DNA of 7,051 nt from Candidatus Hydrogenedentota bacterium (GCA_007130675.1 SLSB01000077.1:1-7051), one strand, 5' to 3'; counted from the stretch's first letter, positions 1-6,952 are shown. Translations and numbers: made by a program. The notes: generated by a model not told the origin, from the letters alone.

Positions 1-498
1 ATCCATCAGATCGACCTGTTGCTGTGGTTCATGGGGCCTGTCAAGAGTGTGCATGCCCGCACCAGCCTTGTAGCGCATGAAGGCCTCGAGGTCGAGGACC
101 TCGCCTGCGCGATCCTCGAGTTCGAAAGCGGCGCCATGGGCGTCATTGAAGGAAGCACCGCCATCTGGCCGGGGCATCCTGCCCGCGTCGAGGTGCATGG
201 CGACCACGGCAGCGCCACCCTCGAGGACGGGAAGCTGCGCTGCTGGGAATTCAAGAACGAGCAACCCGAGGACGCCAAGATTCGAGCGGAAATGCCCCAG
301 GCCGCGGCGGGCGCGGGTGCATCGGATCCCTTGGCCAATGTGACCCATGAAGGGCACCGCCGCCAAATAGCGGACTTCACCGAGGCCGTTCGGGAAGGCC
401 GCGCGCCATTTATCGATGGGCGCGAAGGCCGCAGGGCCGTTGCGCTGATTGAAGCCATCTACCGGTCGGCCGAGAGCGGAGAAACTGTTACCTTGTAA
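1..498 (+). CDS. Gfo/Idh/MocA family oxidoreductase, C-terminal part (5' end outside window)
   Basis: The reading frame is open from base 1, so the start codon lies upstream and only the last 165 residues are visible. The first residues, IHQIDLLLWFMGPVKSV, match the helix after the catalytic region in Gfo/Idh/MocA dehydrogenases, where a conserved His and an Asp three residues later (visible residues 2 and 5) sit near the nicotinamide and substrate. The beta-sheet C-terminal domain follows, with the typical run AILEFESGAMGVIEGSTA and then VEVHGDHGSATLEDGKL. The end, DFTEAVREGRAPFIDGREG followed by ALIEAIYRSAESGE, is the usual closing helix of the family. Members are cytoplasmic NAD(P)-dependent enzymes acting on sugars, inositols and related polyols; the substrate cannot be read here. 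The Rossmann domain is missing only because of the window edge. The family call is very secure, the specific reaction unknown. Confidence 0.93.
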   Translation: MHQIDLLLWFMGPVKSVHARTSLVAHEGLEVEDLACAILEFESGAMGVIEGSTAIWPGHPARVEVHGDHGSATLEDGKLRCWEFKNEQPEDAKIRAEMPQAAAGAGASDPLANVTHEGHRRQIADFTEAVREGRAPFIDGREGRRAVALIEAIYRSAESGETVTL

Positions 499-502
499 AC
501 GC

Positions 503-529
503 GTGACGCGCTCCGGCCTCAAGTACAAT
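503..529 (+). promoter_or_regulatory. candidate sigma70-type promoter upstream of the PpiC-type gene
   Basis: TACAAT at 524-529 matches five of six bases of the -10 consensus. The best -35 partner is GTGACG at 503-508 (four of six), with a short spacer of 15 bp. Transcription would start near base 536, giving a leader of about 67 nt. The sub-optimal spacing keeps this tentative, and read-through from the upstream oxidoreductase gene is an alternative. Confidence 0.3.
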
Positions 530-543
530 ACAACCAGATATCG

Positions 544-590
544 GCAGTTCCCAGAAGCTGCTTGCGGTATCGGAACGGTCCAAATGGACC
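544..590 (+). promoter_or_regulatory. two small leader hairpins ahead of the PpiC-type gene
   Basis: Two stem-loops can be drawn in the leader RNA. The first (544-561) pairs GCAGTTC with GAAGCTGC around the loop CCA, with one bulged G. The second (577-590) pairs GGTCC with GGACC around AAAT and ends on the base just before the Shine-Dalgarno sequence. Both are short, and a role in translation or mRNA stability is inference only. Confidence 0.35.
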
Positions 591-596
591 AGGAGG
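591..596 (+). promoter_or_regulatory. Shine-Dalgarno AGGAGG that decides the start of the PpiC-type gene
   Basis: A perfect AGGAGG occupies 591-596. An in-frame ATG follows at once at 597, with no spacing, and another lies at 603 with a 6-nt spacer. Normal ribosome spacing favours 603 as the real start. Confidence 0.75.
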
Positions 597-602
597 ATGA
601 TC

Positions 603-1754
603 ATGAGAGCACGAACCGGAGTCACCGTGGGAATAGGCATACTGTTTGCCGGAGCACTGTTAATGGTGCTGTCCCCGCTGTATACGTTTGCCTTGGAGAT
701 GCAACAACCTCCCGGGGTCATCATGGAAGAGGAAGCCCCCGAGATTCCTCCCGTGGTAGCCATCGTGGAAGGTGAGGAGATCACCGGCGAGGAATTCCAA
801 CGGGCGATGATGACTGCGATGCAAATGAAGGCGGCCCGGTCGGCACAGGATCCCAATCGTGACCCGAGCCAGCCGCCCGAGGAATTCGGGCGGGCAGATG
901 CGCAGCAGGTGTTGCAGAACCTGATCCAGACCAAAGCCGTCTTCGCACTGGCCAAGAAGGCCGACACACAGGTTTCGGATGCGGAGCTGACAGAGGAAAT
1001 TGAGGAGATCAAGGCGCGCTTTCCCCAAGGGCAGTTCGAACAGATCCTCCAGGCACAGGGTCTGACCGAGGCTCGACTCAGGGACTCACTGAGGGAACAG
1101 CTGAAGGCCCAGAAGTTCTTCGAGGAAAAGACCAAAGATGTGACGGTTCTTGAAGAAGATGTGCAGGGTATGTACGAAGAGCTTAAAGCTGCAGGTCAAA
1201 TGGAAAAACCCGAAACGGTGGACGTGGCCCACATTCTCATCGCGGCGCCGCGGGGCGGGGCGGAAGAAGACATTGCCGAAGCAAAGGAGCGCATTGACGC
1301 CGCCCGCAAGAGAATCGTCGAGGACGAAGAGGATTTCGGCGAGGTGGCCAAGGACGTCTCGGAAGATCCGGGTTCCGCGCCGCGAGGCGGTCTGTACGAG
1401 GGAGTGCCGCGTGGCCAAATGGTGCCGGAATTCGAGCAGCGCATGTTCGATCTGCCGATCGGCGAGGTAAGCCAACCCTTCCAGACCCAGTTCGGCTGGC
1501 ACATCCTCGAGGTCGAGGGCCGCGATGAAGCCGGTACCGCCGAATACGACGAGGTCAAAGACCGCATTCGCGAGATTCTCGAACAGCAGGCCAAAGGCGA
1601 GGCGTTTAGCGAGTATCTCGAGGCTGCCATCAGGGAACTCGATATCGAAATCTTCCTGCCCGCCCGAGAAGGTGCGGGAGACCCGTTGGCCCCGGTCCCG
1701 GAAATCGGGGAAATAATGCCCGACGACGGCGAGCTTCCCGATGAACCAGCCTGA
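603..1754 (+). CDS. SurA/PpiC-type periplasmic peptidyl-prolyl cis-trans isomerase (parvulin)
   Basis: This 383-residue protein is an exported or membrane-tethered foldase catalysing cis-trans isomerisation of prolyl bonds, as SurA, PrsA and PpiD do. A basic start (MRAR) leads into a hydrophobic stretch over residues 6-30. It could be cleaved after TFA (28-30) or kept as an anchor; there is no lipobox cysteine. Residues 51-200 are a helical SurA_N-like chaperone region opening with VVAIVEGEEITGEEF, a very common first motif of this family. The parvulin domain spans about 205-308, with AHILI (209-213), a GGL-rich loop, the stretch MVPEFEQRMFDLPIGEVSQP, and FGWHILEV (297-304). The tail after residue 350 is Pro- and acid-rich. 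The protein as a whole is strongly acidic. It lies 104 bp after an oxidoreductase gene and 85 bp before another, with no visible functional link. Start chosen by Shine-Dalgarno spacing. Family assignment is secure; which family member it corresponds to is not. Confidence 0.92.
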   Translation: MRARTGVTVGIGILFAGALLMVLSPLYTFALEMQQPPGVIMEEEAPEIPPVVAIVEGEEITGEEFQRAMMTAMQMKAARSAQDPNRDPSQPPEEFGRADAQQVLQNLIQTKAVFALAKKADTQVSDAELTEEIEEIKARFPQGQFEQILQAQGLTEARLRDSLREQLKAQKFFEEKTKDVTVLEEDVQGMYEELKAAGQMEKPETVDVAHILIAAPRGGAEEDIAEAKERIDAARKRIVEDEEDFGEVAKDVSEDPGSAPRGGLYEGVPRGQMVPEFEQRMFDLPIGEVSQPFQTQFGWHILEVEGRDEAGTAEYDEVKDRIREILEQQAKGEAFSEYLEAAIRELDIEIFLPAREGAGDPLAPVPEIGEIMPDDGELPDEPA

Positions 1755-1839
1755 GCACCAGCTCTTTTCTGTGGTAAGGATGGCGGCTGGATGAGCTCCA
1801 TTGCCGCGGGGGCATGCTGAATCGGGAAAGGTAACTGCG

Positions 1840-3108
1840 ATGACAGATGGACGAGCCTTTGACGTAGCCATTGTCGGCGGCGGAATGATCACGAACGATC
1901 TTCTGCTGCCGTCCATTTATCATTTGCAGCGCCTCGGCCTCGTGAAGGCTATCAGCATCTGCGCGCTGAATACGCCCCCGTTCGAGGCCCTTCTTGAGAA
2001 TCCTCAGCTTGCCGAAGCGTTTCCGGGGCAGGGTTTTACACCCTGCCCCGCTTTGAGCGAATCCCCGGAAAAGGATTTTCCCGAGCTGTACAAAGAGGTT
2101 ATCGCGGCAATGCCCCCGCACAGTGCGGTGGTCGTCGCGATGCCTGACCAATTGCATTACCCGGTGTTGATGGAGGCGCTCAACCACGGCCAGCACGTGC
2201 TGTGCGTGAAGCCGCTGGTGCTCAAATACACCCAGGCCCTCGAGGTCGAGGAGCTCGCGCGCGAGAAAGGGCTCTTCGTCGGCGTCGAATACCATAAACG
2301 CTTCGACCGGCGTGCATTGATCGCGCGGCGGCATTATGAATTGGGCCATTTCGGCGAATTCGTGATGGGCGAAGCCAAACTGATCGAGCCCTATCTCTAC
2401 CGACACTCGAACTTTCAAAACTGGTTCACCTGCGAAAACACCGACCCCTTCGTGTATATCGGTTGCCACTATGTCGATTTGACCTATTTCATTACCGGAC
2501 TCAGGCCCACGGGCGTGTCGGTACATGGCGTTAAGGGAGCTTTCCCCAACGGAAACGTCGCGTACATGTGGTCGCAGGGCCGTGTGCTGTTCGAAAACGA
2601 CGCCGTCTTATCCGTGATCAATGGATTAGGGTATCCCGACGAAGGGGCGGGCCCCAACGAGCAGGGACTGGTCATCTACTGCGAAGGCAGCGGAAAGACC
2701 GCCCTCTTCGAACACAATGACCAGTTTCGCGGAGTCAGCCACTCCTACACGGATGCAATCGGGTCCGGTGGAACGGTTTTCAACTACATAAATCCCGATT
2801 TCTTCCAGCTTGGGCCATGGGAAGGGCCGGGGTACAAGCCCATGGGTTACGGCTATGACTCGGTCGCGGCCAACCTCGAGACGATCGGGCGCATCCGGGA
2901 ATCCACCGCGGGGCTGAGCGCGGGCGATGCGTTGGCCAGGCGCCGCGAAATCATTGCCGAGGTAGATGAAAAACGCCTGATTGCCACGCCGGCCAACAGC
3001 AGCATTAACGAACTGGTTACCGAAGCAGCGCGGATGTCGATACTCAACGACGGCGATTTCGTCAAGATTGTCTACGATGGAGAACCCCATATCGAGCCGA
3101 AAGGCTGA
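1840..3108 (+). CDS. Gfo/Idh/MocA-like NAD(P)-dependent oxidoreductase
   Basis: The product is a 422-residue putative cytoplasmic dehydrogenase. The N-terminal Rossmann fold starts FDVAIVGGGMI (residues 7-17), giving the glycine-rich dinucleotide loop. The next landmark, normally EKP, reads HVLCVKPLV (119-127): Lys124 and Pro125 are kept, but the usual Glu is Val123. VEYHKRFDRR (149-158) follows, as in family members where this strand leads into the C-terminal domain. GCHYVDLTYF (208-217) supplies the conserved His210 and Asp213. The C-terminal half contains an unusual stretch rich in Gly, Tyr and Pro around residues 305-345. At 422 residues it is somewhat longer than typical members (roughly 330-390). 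ATG 1840 is preferred over upstream TTG 1801 because AAAGG at 1827-1831 lies 8 nt before it and the Rossmann strand starts right after. The gene ends 19 bp before the next, suggesting co-transcription. The substrate is unknown. A perfect 11-bp inverted repeat lies inside the gene. Confidence 0.88.
   Translation: MTDGRAFDVAIVGGGMITNDLLLPSIYHLQRLGLVKAISICALNTPPFEALLENPQLAEAFPGQGFTPCPALSESPEKDFPELYKEVIAAMPPHSAVVVAMPDQLHYPVLMEALNHGQHVLCVKPLVLKYTQALEVEELAREKGLFVGVEYHKRFDRRALIARRHYELGHFGEFVMGEAKLIEPYLYRHSNFQNWFTCENTDPFVYIGCHYVDLTYFITGLRPTGVSVHGVKGAFPNGNVAYMWSQGRVLFENDAVLSVINGLGYPDEGAGPNEQGLVIYCEGSGKTALFEHNDQFRGVSHSYTDAIGSGGTVFNYINPDFFQLGPWEGPGYKPMGYGYDSVAANLETIGRIRESTAGLSAGDALARRREIIAEVDEKRLIATPANSSINELVTEAARMSILNDGDFVKIVYDGEPHIEPKG
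2024..2050. repeat. perfect 11-bp inverted repeat inside the oxidoreductase gene
   Basis: CGGGGCAGGGT (2024-2034) is the exact reverse complement of ACCCTGCCCCG (2040-2050), separated by the loop TTTAC. This is the strongest hairpin I found in the window. It encodes the segment around PGQGFTPCPA and keeps the reading frame. No T-run follows on either strand, so it does not look like an intrinsic terminator. Confidence 0.85.
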
Positions 3109-3109
3109 G

Positions 3110-3127
3110 ATGCACGCAGCGGTGTGA
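3110..3127 (+). promoter_or_regulatory. possible five-codon coupling mini-ORF before the M1-like gene
   Basis: ATG at 3110 opens the tiny frame MHAAV, whose TGA (3125-3127) directly abuts the GTG start at 3128. AAAGG at 3100-3104 lies 5 nt before this ATG, whereas the GTG itself has only a poor ribosome site (AGCGG at 3118-3122). The arrangement would suit re-initiation after translation of the upstream gene, but so short a frame can arise by chance. Confidence 0.25.
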
Positions 3128-5716
3128 GTGAACGCGCTTTCTAGCAGGAGAAGACGTCGTGTCCGCCCCGCGTTGATTCTCTGGGCATTGTGTCTGCTCG
3201 GGATCGCGCCCGCGGCGCTCTATACCCTGCATGTCCTCTGGAACCGCTATCCGGACGGGCCCCAATGGGTCCAGCAATTCACCGATGCCCGCGTAGCCAA
3301 GGCGGTTTCCGCGCAACGGCTCAGCGGGCAGACGATCCACGTGGCGTTATCCCCCGAAGACGCCAGTCTTCACGCTGAAGCACTTCTCGAGGTCGAGAGC
3401 ACGGGACACGGACTCGAAGCCGTCGTTTTTATGCTCAATCCCGGACTCGATGTGTTTTCTGCCTCAGCCGGCGAGGAGCCTCTTCCAATTGCACGGCAGG
3501 GGGCACTCGTGCGCATCGGGCTTCCGCTCCGCCTTCCGCAGGGACAGCGCGCACAGGTCTTGGTGACCTATGGCGGGACGATCGCCGGCACAGCGATGGC
3601 TTCCGGTTCTATTGGACCCCGCGAAGTCTGGCTTCCTTGGGCGGTAGCTTGGCATCCGGTCGATTTTTCGAGTTTTGCCGCATTGAGCGCCACGGTGTCT
3701 CTTCCGGAAGGCATGACCCTGGCGGGTACGGCAGAGCGGGCTCTTTCCGCCAAACCCGGCCGTGTGAGTTACCACGTCCAGACAGCCAGGCCGCGTATGG
3801 GCATGCCGCTCGTCGCAGGACACTATGCGACCCACAGGGCCATACATGGCGACATCCAGTGGGAGATCGATCATCTCCCGGGTGAGGAGTGGGCGGTGGA
3901 GACTTACTCGGAGGTATTTCCAAGTGCCGAATCGGTCTTGCGGATGCTTCTCGGCGAGACGCAGAAAGCCACACTGCACGGAGTTGTGAGTGGCCGTGTC
4001 CAAAAGCCGTTCTATCTGGGCTGCGGTCTTGTCGCCTTGCCGCCCGCGTCAGGCGTGCTTTCCCATGCCGATATCGCAAGGCTGGGAGGAGCACTCGCCC
4101 GCCACTGGTGGGGAGAGACCGTGTCCCCGTCATGGTTTCCGCTCCGTGCCGATGGCGGGGCGTGGCTTCTCGAGGGAGGCGCCGCACATTCCGGCTGGAC
4201 GGTGCTGCGCGAACTCCGTGGGCACAATGCAGCCATGGAATACATCGAGATGCGTGTGCTGCGTGGCACGCAAACCCCCTTGCGCGCTCTGAACGCGATG
4301 GACCTGGCGCGCCTGGACGACGCCTCGCAAGAAGCCCTCGAGGAGCATGGTGCCCGCATTGCCCGGCTACTCGAGAGTTCCGCCGGGCGCGAGGGGTATT
4401 GGGAAGCGTGCCGAAACCTTTTCCGTATCCACGCGGGCCATACGGTGACGCTCGATGCATTTCGCCGCGAACTCGAACTGGCCACGCAAAAGGACTTCCG
4501 CGAAACGTTTCGGGTCTGGTTCGACCGGCCAGGCGTCTTCGACTACACCGTGGAAGGCGTCCGGACGGTCGGCAACAAGGTTGAAGTGACCGTGTCAAAT
4601 AACGGAGATATCCCTGCGCTTGTCCCCGTGACGCTCGGCCTTGTAACGGCCCGGGGACTGGACTTGCACGCGATAGAGCCGGGCTCTGGCGGCGGGACAT
4701 TCGCGTTTGATGTGGACGCAGCAGTGAACCGGGTGATCCTCGACCCCTACTTTGAAACCCCCGACACTAACCGCGCCAATAATGTGTGGCCGCGCCGCAC
4801 CTGGCCCCAGGCACTCGCCGTCGCTTCCGACGGCAAGGTCGCCGTCGGACTCGCGCGGCAATGGGAGTCCGGCTCCCCGGACATGATCCGCCTGCTGCAG
4901 CCCGGCCAGCCCGGGGCCGAGCATATTCGTCTGCTCCAACCGCTTTCGGCGCCCCTGCTGTGGTCTCCTGACGGAACCCGGTTGGCTTTCGGCGCAGCGG
5001 GGGCGTTCGTGCGCCACAGCGACGGACAAATCACCGAGGCGGCGGCAAGACACCCGGGCAAACCTGCCGGATGGATGGGCGAGATCCTCGTGCTTCACTC
5101 GGACCCTGGCGTTTCTCCGGGATGGATGGTTTCACGGCCTCCCCATGAAGCTGTTGTGGGGCAAGAGGCATTTCCGCCGCCGAGGCCCGGCACGGTGGCG
5201 TATTGTTCCTCGAGACGAGCGTATGCCTGCGTTTCGCAAGACGACGGCAGCGTGTGGGTTGGCGAAGACGGTGGCCCGCCTCGGAAAGCGGAGGAGCACG
5301 GCGGCATAATCGCAGGCCCCGTCTTTCACGGGCCCGGACGGCTACGCTTTGTCCGCGCCACCGGTGTCGTGGCCGAGATCGAGAAGGTGGAGGGCAAGTG
5401 GGTCGAGACAAAGGTGGCCGAACTTGGCCACGGTGTCGCGCAGGCGCGGTTATCCCCCGATGGGAATCGCGTGGCATGGCGCCACATGCGGAGGCCGCAC
5501 CTCATGAGCAGTCCACTGGCCATATTCGAACCCGCGCCTCTGAGGGTCATGGGAACGCCGGTGGATTTCTGCTGGCAGGACAGCCGGACACTGTTCTGTT
5601 TGACGCGGCAGAATGAATGGGCGTTGCCGGGGCGTTTTCACGCCGAATACAATATCCAGCAGATCGACACCGTTTCCGGGGAGACCGTGGTTCTCGATGA
5701 GACGCCGGGACGCTAA
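3128..5716 (+). CDS. membrane-anchored M1-aminopeptidase-like protein with C-terminal WD40/TolB-like propeller; zinc motif lost
   Basis: This 862-residue protein starts with a basic segment (SRRRRRVRP) and one hydrophobic helix (about 14-38), so it is probably anchored in the inner membrane with its bulk outside. Residues 45-240 resemble the M1 N-terminal beta domain (AEALLEVES, AVVFMLNPGLDV, GMPLVAGHYATH). Residues 248-475 resemble the M1 catalytic domain: RHWWGETVSP (325-334) aligns with the HQWWG segment, and WLLEGGAA (346-353) with WLNEGFA. However, the expected HExxH reads GALAR (321-325), so two zinc-binding His and the catalytic Glu are absent; the candidate third ligand Glu349 is kept but 23 rather than 18 residues on. 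A beta-rich linker (about 477-555) ends in a DTNRANN stretch as in bacterial M1-like proteins. The remainder has SPDG repeats (613-616, 776-779) of TolB/WD40 type. It starts with GTG, because a stop directly precedes it and no better start exists before the membrane helix. Probably non-catalytic; the ligand is unknown. Confidence 0.75.
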   Translation: MNALSSRRRRRVRPALILWALCLLGIAPAALYTLHVLWNRYPDGPQWVQQFTDARVAKAVSAQRLSGQTIHVALSPEDASLHAEALLEVESTGHGLEAVVFMLNPGLDVFSASAGEEPLPIARQGALVRIGLPLRLPQGQRAQVLVTYGGTIAGTAMASGSIGPREVWLPWAVAWHPVDFSSFAALSATVSLPEGMTLAGTAERALSAKPGRVSYHVQTARPRMGMPLVAGHYATHRAIHGDIQWEIDHLPGEEWAVETYSEVFPSAESVLRMLLGETQKATLHGVVSGRVQKPFYLGCGLVALPPASGVLSHADIARLGGALARHWWGETVSPSWFPLRADGGAWLLEGGAAHSGWTVLRELRGHNAAMEYIEMRVLRGTQTPLRALNAMDLARLDDASQEALEEHGARIARLLESSAGREGYWEACRNLFRIHAGHTVTLDAFRRELELATQKDFRETFRVWFDRPGVFDYTVEGVRTVGNKVEVTVSNNGDIPALVPVTLGLVTARGLDLHAIEPGSGGGTFAFDVDAAVNRVILDPYFETPDTNRANNVWPRRTWPQALAVASDGKVAVGLARQWESGSPDMIRLLQPGQPGAEHIRLLQPLSAPLLWSPDGTRLAFGAAGAFVRHSDGQITEAAARHPGKPAGWMGEILVLHSDPGVSPGWMVSRPPHEAVVGQEAFPPPRPGTVAYCSSRRAYACVSQDDGSVWVGEDGGPPRKAEEHGGIIAGPVFHGPGRLRFVRATGVVAEIEKVEGKWVETKVAELGHGVAQARLSPDGNRVAWRHMRRPHLMSSPLAIFEPAPLRVMGTPVDFCWQDSRTLFCLTRQNEWALPGRFHAEYNIQQIDTVSGETVVLDETPGR

Positions 5717-5753
5717 CGCCAAGATGCGCTGAACTGCCCAGCAACCCGAAACG

Positions 5754-6851
5754 TCACCGGCGAATGATGCCGCCACGGCCCTGACTCAAGGTGATCCCTT
5801 GGAGATTCATGGCCAATTCGTCCGGGTTGTCAGAGGCCGCCATCCCCTGATCTTCAGAGATGAGCCCTCGTTTGATGAGGTCGTGCAGGCTCATGTTAAA
5901 CGTCTGCATGCCGTCTTCTTTTCCGCCCGCAATCACGTTGGGAATCTGACGCAGATTGTTTTCTTTGATGAGCGAGGAGATCGCTGGATTGTTGAACATC
6001 ACTTCGATCGCCGGCACACGGCCTACACCGTCGGCGGTGGGAATCAAACGCTGTGCGATGCAGGCGCGCAACTGCAGCGACAACTGAGAACGGACTTGTG
6101 TGTGCTGGTTCGCGGGAAACAAGTCTACGATACGGTCAACCGTCAGCATGGCGTTGGTGGTGTGAAGGGTGCTGAACACCAGGTGGCCGGTTTCGGCCGC
6201 CGCCATGGCCGCCTGAAACGTCTCGGCGTCACGCATCTCGCCGATGAGAATGACGTCGGGATCCTCACGCATCGCCGCGCGCAACGCCGTGTGAAAATCG
6301 TGCGTGTCGATATGCAATTCCCGCTGCGTTACAATACTATTCTTGTTCGAGTGCAGGAATTCAATCGGGTCTTCAATCGTCACAATATGAAGCCTGCGAT
6401 TCTCGTTTATCTTATCTACAATTGCCGCCAGTGTGGTCGATTTGCCGCTACCGGTAGTACCGGTGATCAGCGCCAGGCCCCGGTGCATTTCGGTCAGCCT
6501 TTCGATGGCGGGGGGGAGGTTGAGATCGTTGAAACTGGGGATCTTCGCCTTCACATGACGCATGATGATGCCCACGGAATTGCGCTGCTTCAAGATATTC
6601 ACGCGAAAACGTCCCAGCCCGGGGAAGCTCAGCGCCTGATCGGCGTCTCCCGAGCGCAGGAAGCGCTCCTTGTCTTCCCCATCCATGATGTCGTCAAGGA
6701 ACGACATGTTATCGTCATTTGTGATCGGGTCTTCTCCGATAAAACGGATAGTCCCGTCAATCCGGATAGCGGGAGGGCTGCCAACCGTGAGATGTACGTC
6801 AGAAGCGCCATGTTTAACCGCATACGTGAGAATCTTTTGTAGAGAAGGCAT
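5754..6851 (-). CDS. pilT: type IV pilus retraction ATPase PilT
   Basis: This 365-residue cytoplasmic hexameric ATPase powers pilus disassembly for twitching motility, surface sensing and DNA uptake. The N-terminal PAS-like domain opens with the signature ASDVHLTVGSPPAIRIDG (16-33). The RecA-like motor has Walker A GTTGSGKST (131-139, Lys137), Asp box HIVTIEDPIEF (155-165), LREDPD-like AMREDPD (193-199), Walker B DVILIGEMRD (199-208, catalytic Glu205) and His box HLVFSTLHT (223-231). C-terminal AISSLIKE (290-297) corresponds to the AIRNLIRE-like retraction motif, and GMQTFNMSL (314-322) is also PilT-typical. All ATPase residues are intact and the length is normal. The start is supported by GAGGAG (6863-6858) 6 nt before the ATG. 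No other pil gene is in the window. PilU is the main alternative, and the C-terminal motif favours PilT. It converges on the M1-like gene across 37 bp with no visible terminator. Confidence 0.93.
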   Translation of the reverse strand: MPSLQKILTYAVKHGASDVHLTVGSPPAIRIDGTIRFIGEDPITNDDNMSFLDDIMDGEDKERFLRSGDADQALSFPGLGRFRVNILKQRNSVGIIMRHVKAKIPSFNDLNLPPAIERLTEMHRGLALITGTTGSGKSTTLAAIVDKINENRRLHIVTIEDPIEFLHSNKNSIVTQRELHIDTHDFHTALRAAMREDPDVILIGEMRDAETFQAAMAAAETGHLVFSTLHTTNAMLTVDRIVDLFPANQHTQVRSQLSLQLRACIAQRLIPTADGVGRVPAIEVMFNNPAISSLIKENNLRQIPNVIAGGKEDGMQTFNMSLHDLIKRGLISEDQGMAASDNPDELAMNLQGITLSQGRGGIIRR

Positions 6852-6857
6852 GAAAAA

Positions 6858-6863
6858 CTCCTC
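6858..6863 (-). promoter_or_regulatory. Shine-Dalgarno of pilT
   Basis: Read on the - strand this is GAGGAG, followed by the 6-nt spacer TTTTTC and the ATG at 6851. Spacing and strength are ideal and confirm the pilT start. Confidence 0.8.
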
Positions 6864-6952
6864 GCTGCCCCCAGCCTACCCCGGCCGGTCAGCCTATATC
6901 CGTCCCGTGCGCGTACCGCAACGCTGATTCGATATGCCCCGTACGCCTTGGC

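Noticed and set aside
597..602. ATG at 597 as the start of the PpiC-type gene
   Set aside because: It directly touches AGGAGG with no spacer; the ATG six bases later has normal spacing and begins the same signal-like sequence.
1241..1252. 12-bp perfect palindrome CGCGGCGCCGCG in the foldase gene
   Set aside because: It is pure G/C with no loop, encodes a normal part of the parvulin domain (IAAPRG), and is plausible by chance in this composition.
1753..1770. GAGC-ACCA-GCTC followed by TTTT as an intrinsic terminator after the PpiC-type gene
   Set aside because: The stem is only 4 bp and the T-run is four bases interrupted by C, too weak to support a terminator call.
1801..1839. TTG at 1801 as the start of the second oxidoreductase
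   Set aside because: The added residues do not resemble the family N-terminus, whereas ATG 1840 has AAAGG at the right distance and sits just before the Rossmann strand.
3609..4700. A 363-codon open frame on the - strand opposite the M1-like gene
   Set aside because: Its translation is Arg/Pro/Ser-rich and low in complexity, as expected for antisense of a GC-rich gene, while the + strand frame shows clear domain similarity.
5717..5753. Possible shared terminator between the convergent genes
   Set aside because: The 37 bp contain no convincing stem and no T-run on either strand.
5799..6842. A 347-codon open frame on the + strand opposite pilT
   Set aside because: It is a mirror of the well-supported pilT gene in GC-rich DNA. 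It has no ribosome site, and its translation shows no recognisable motif.
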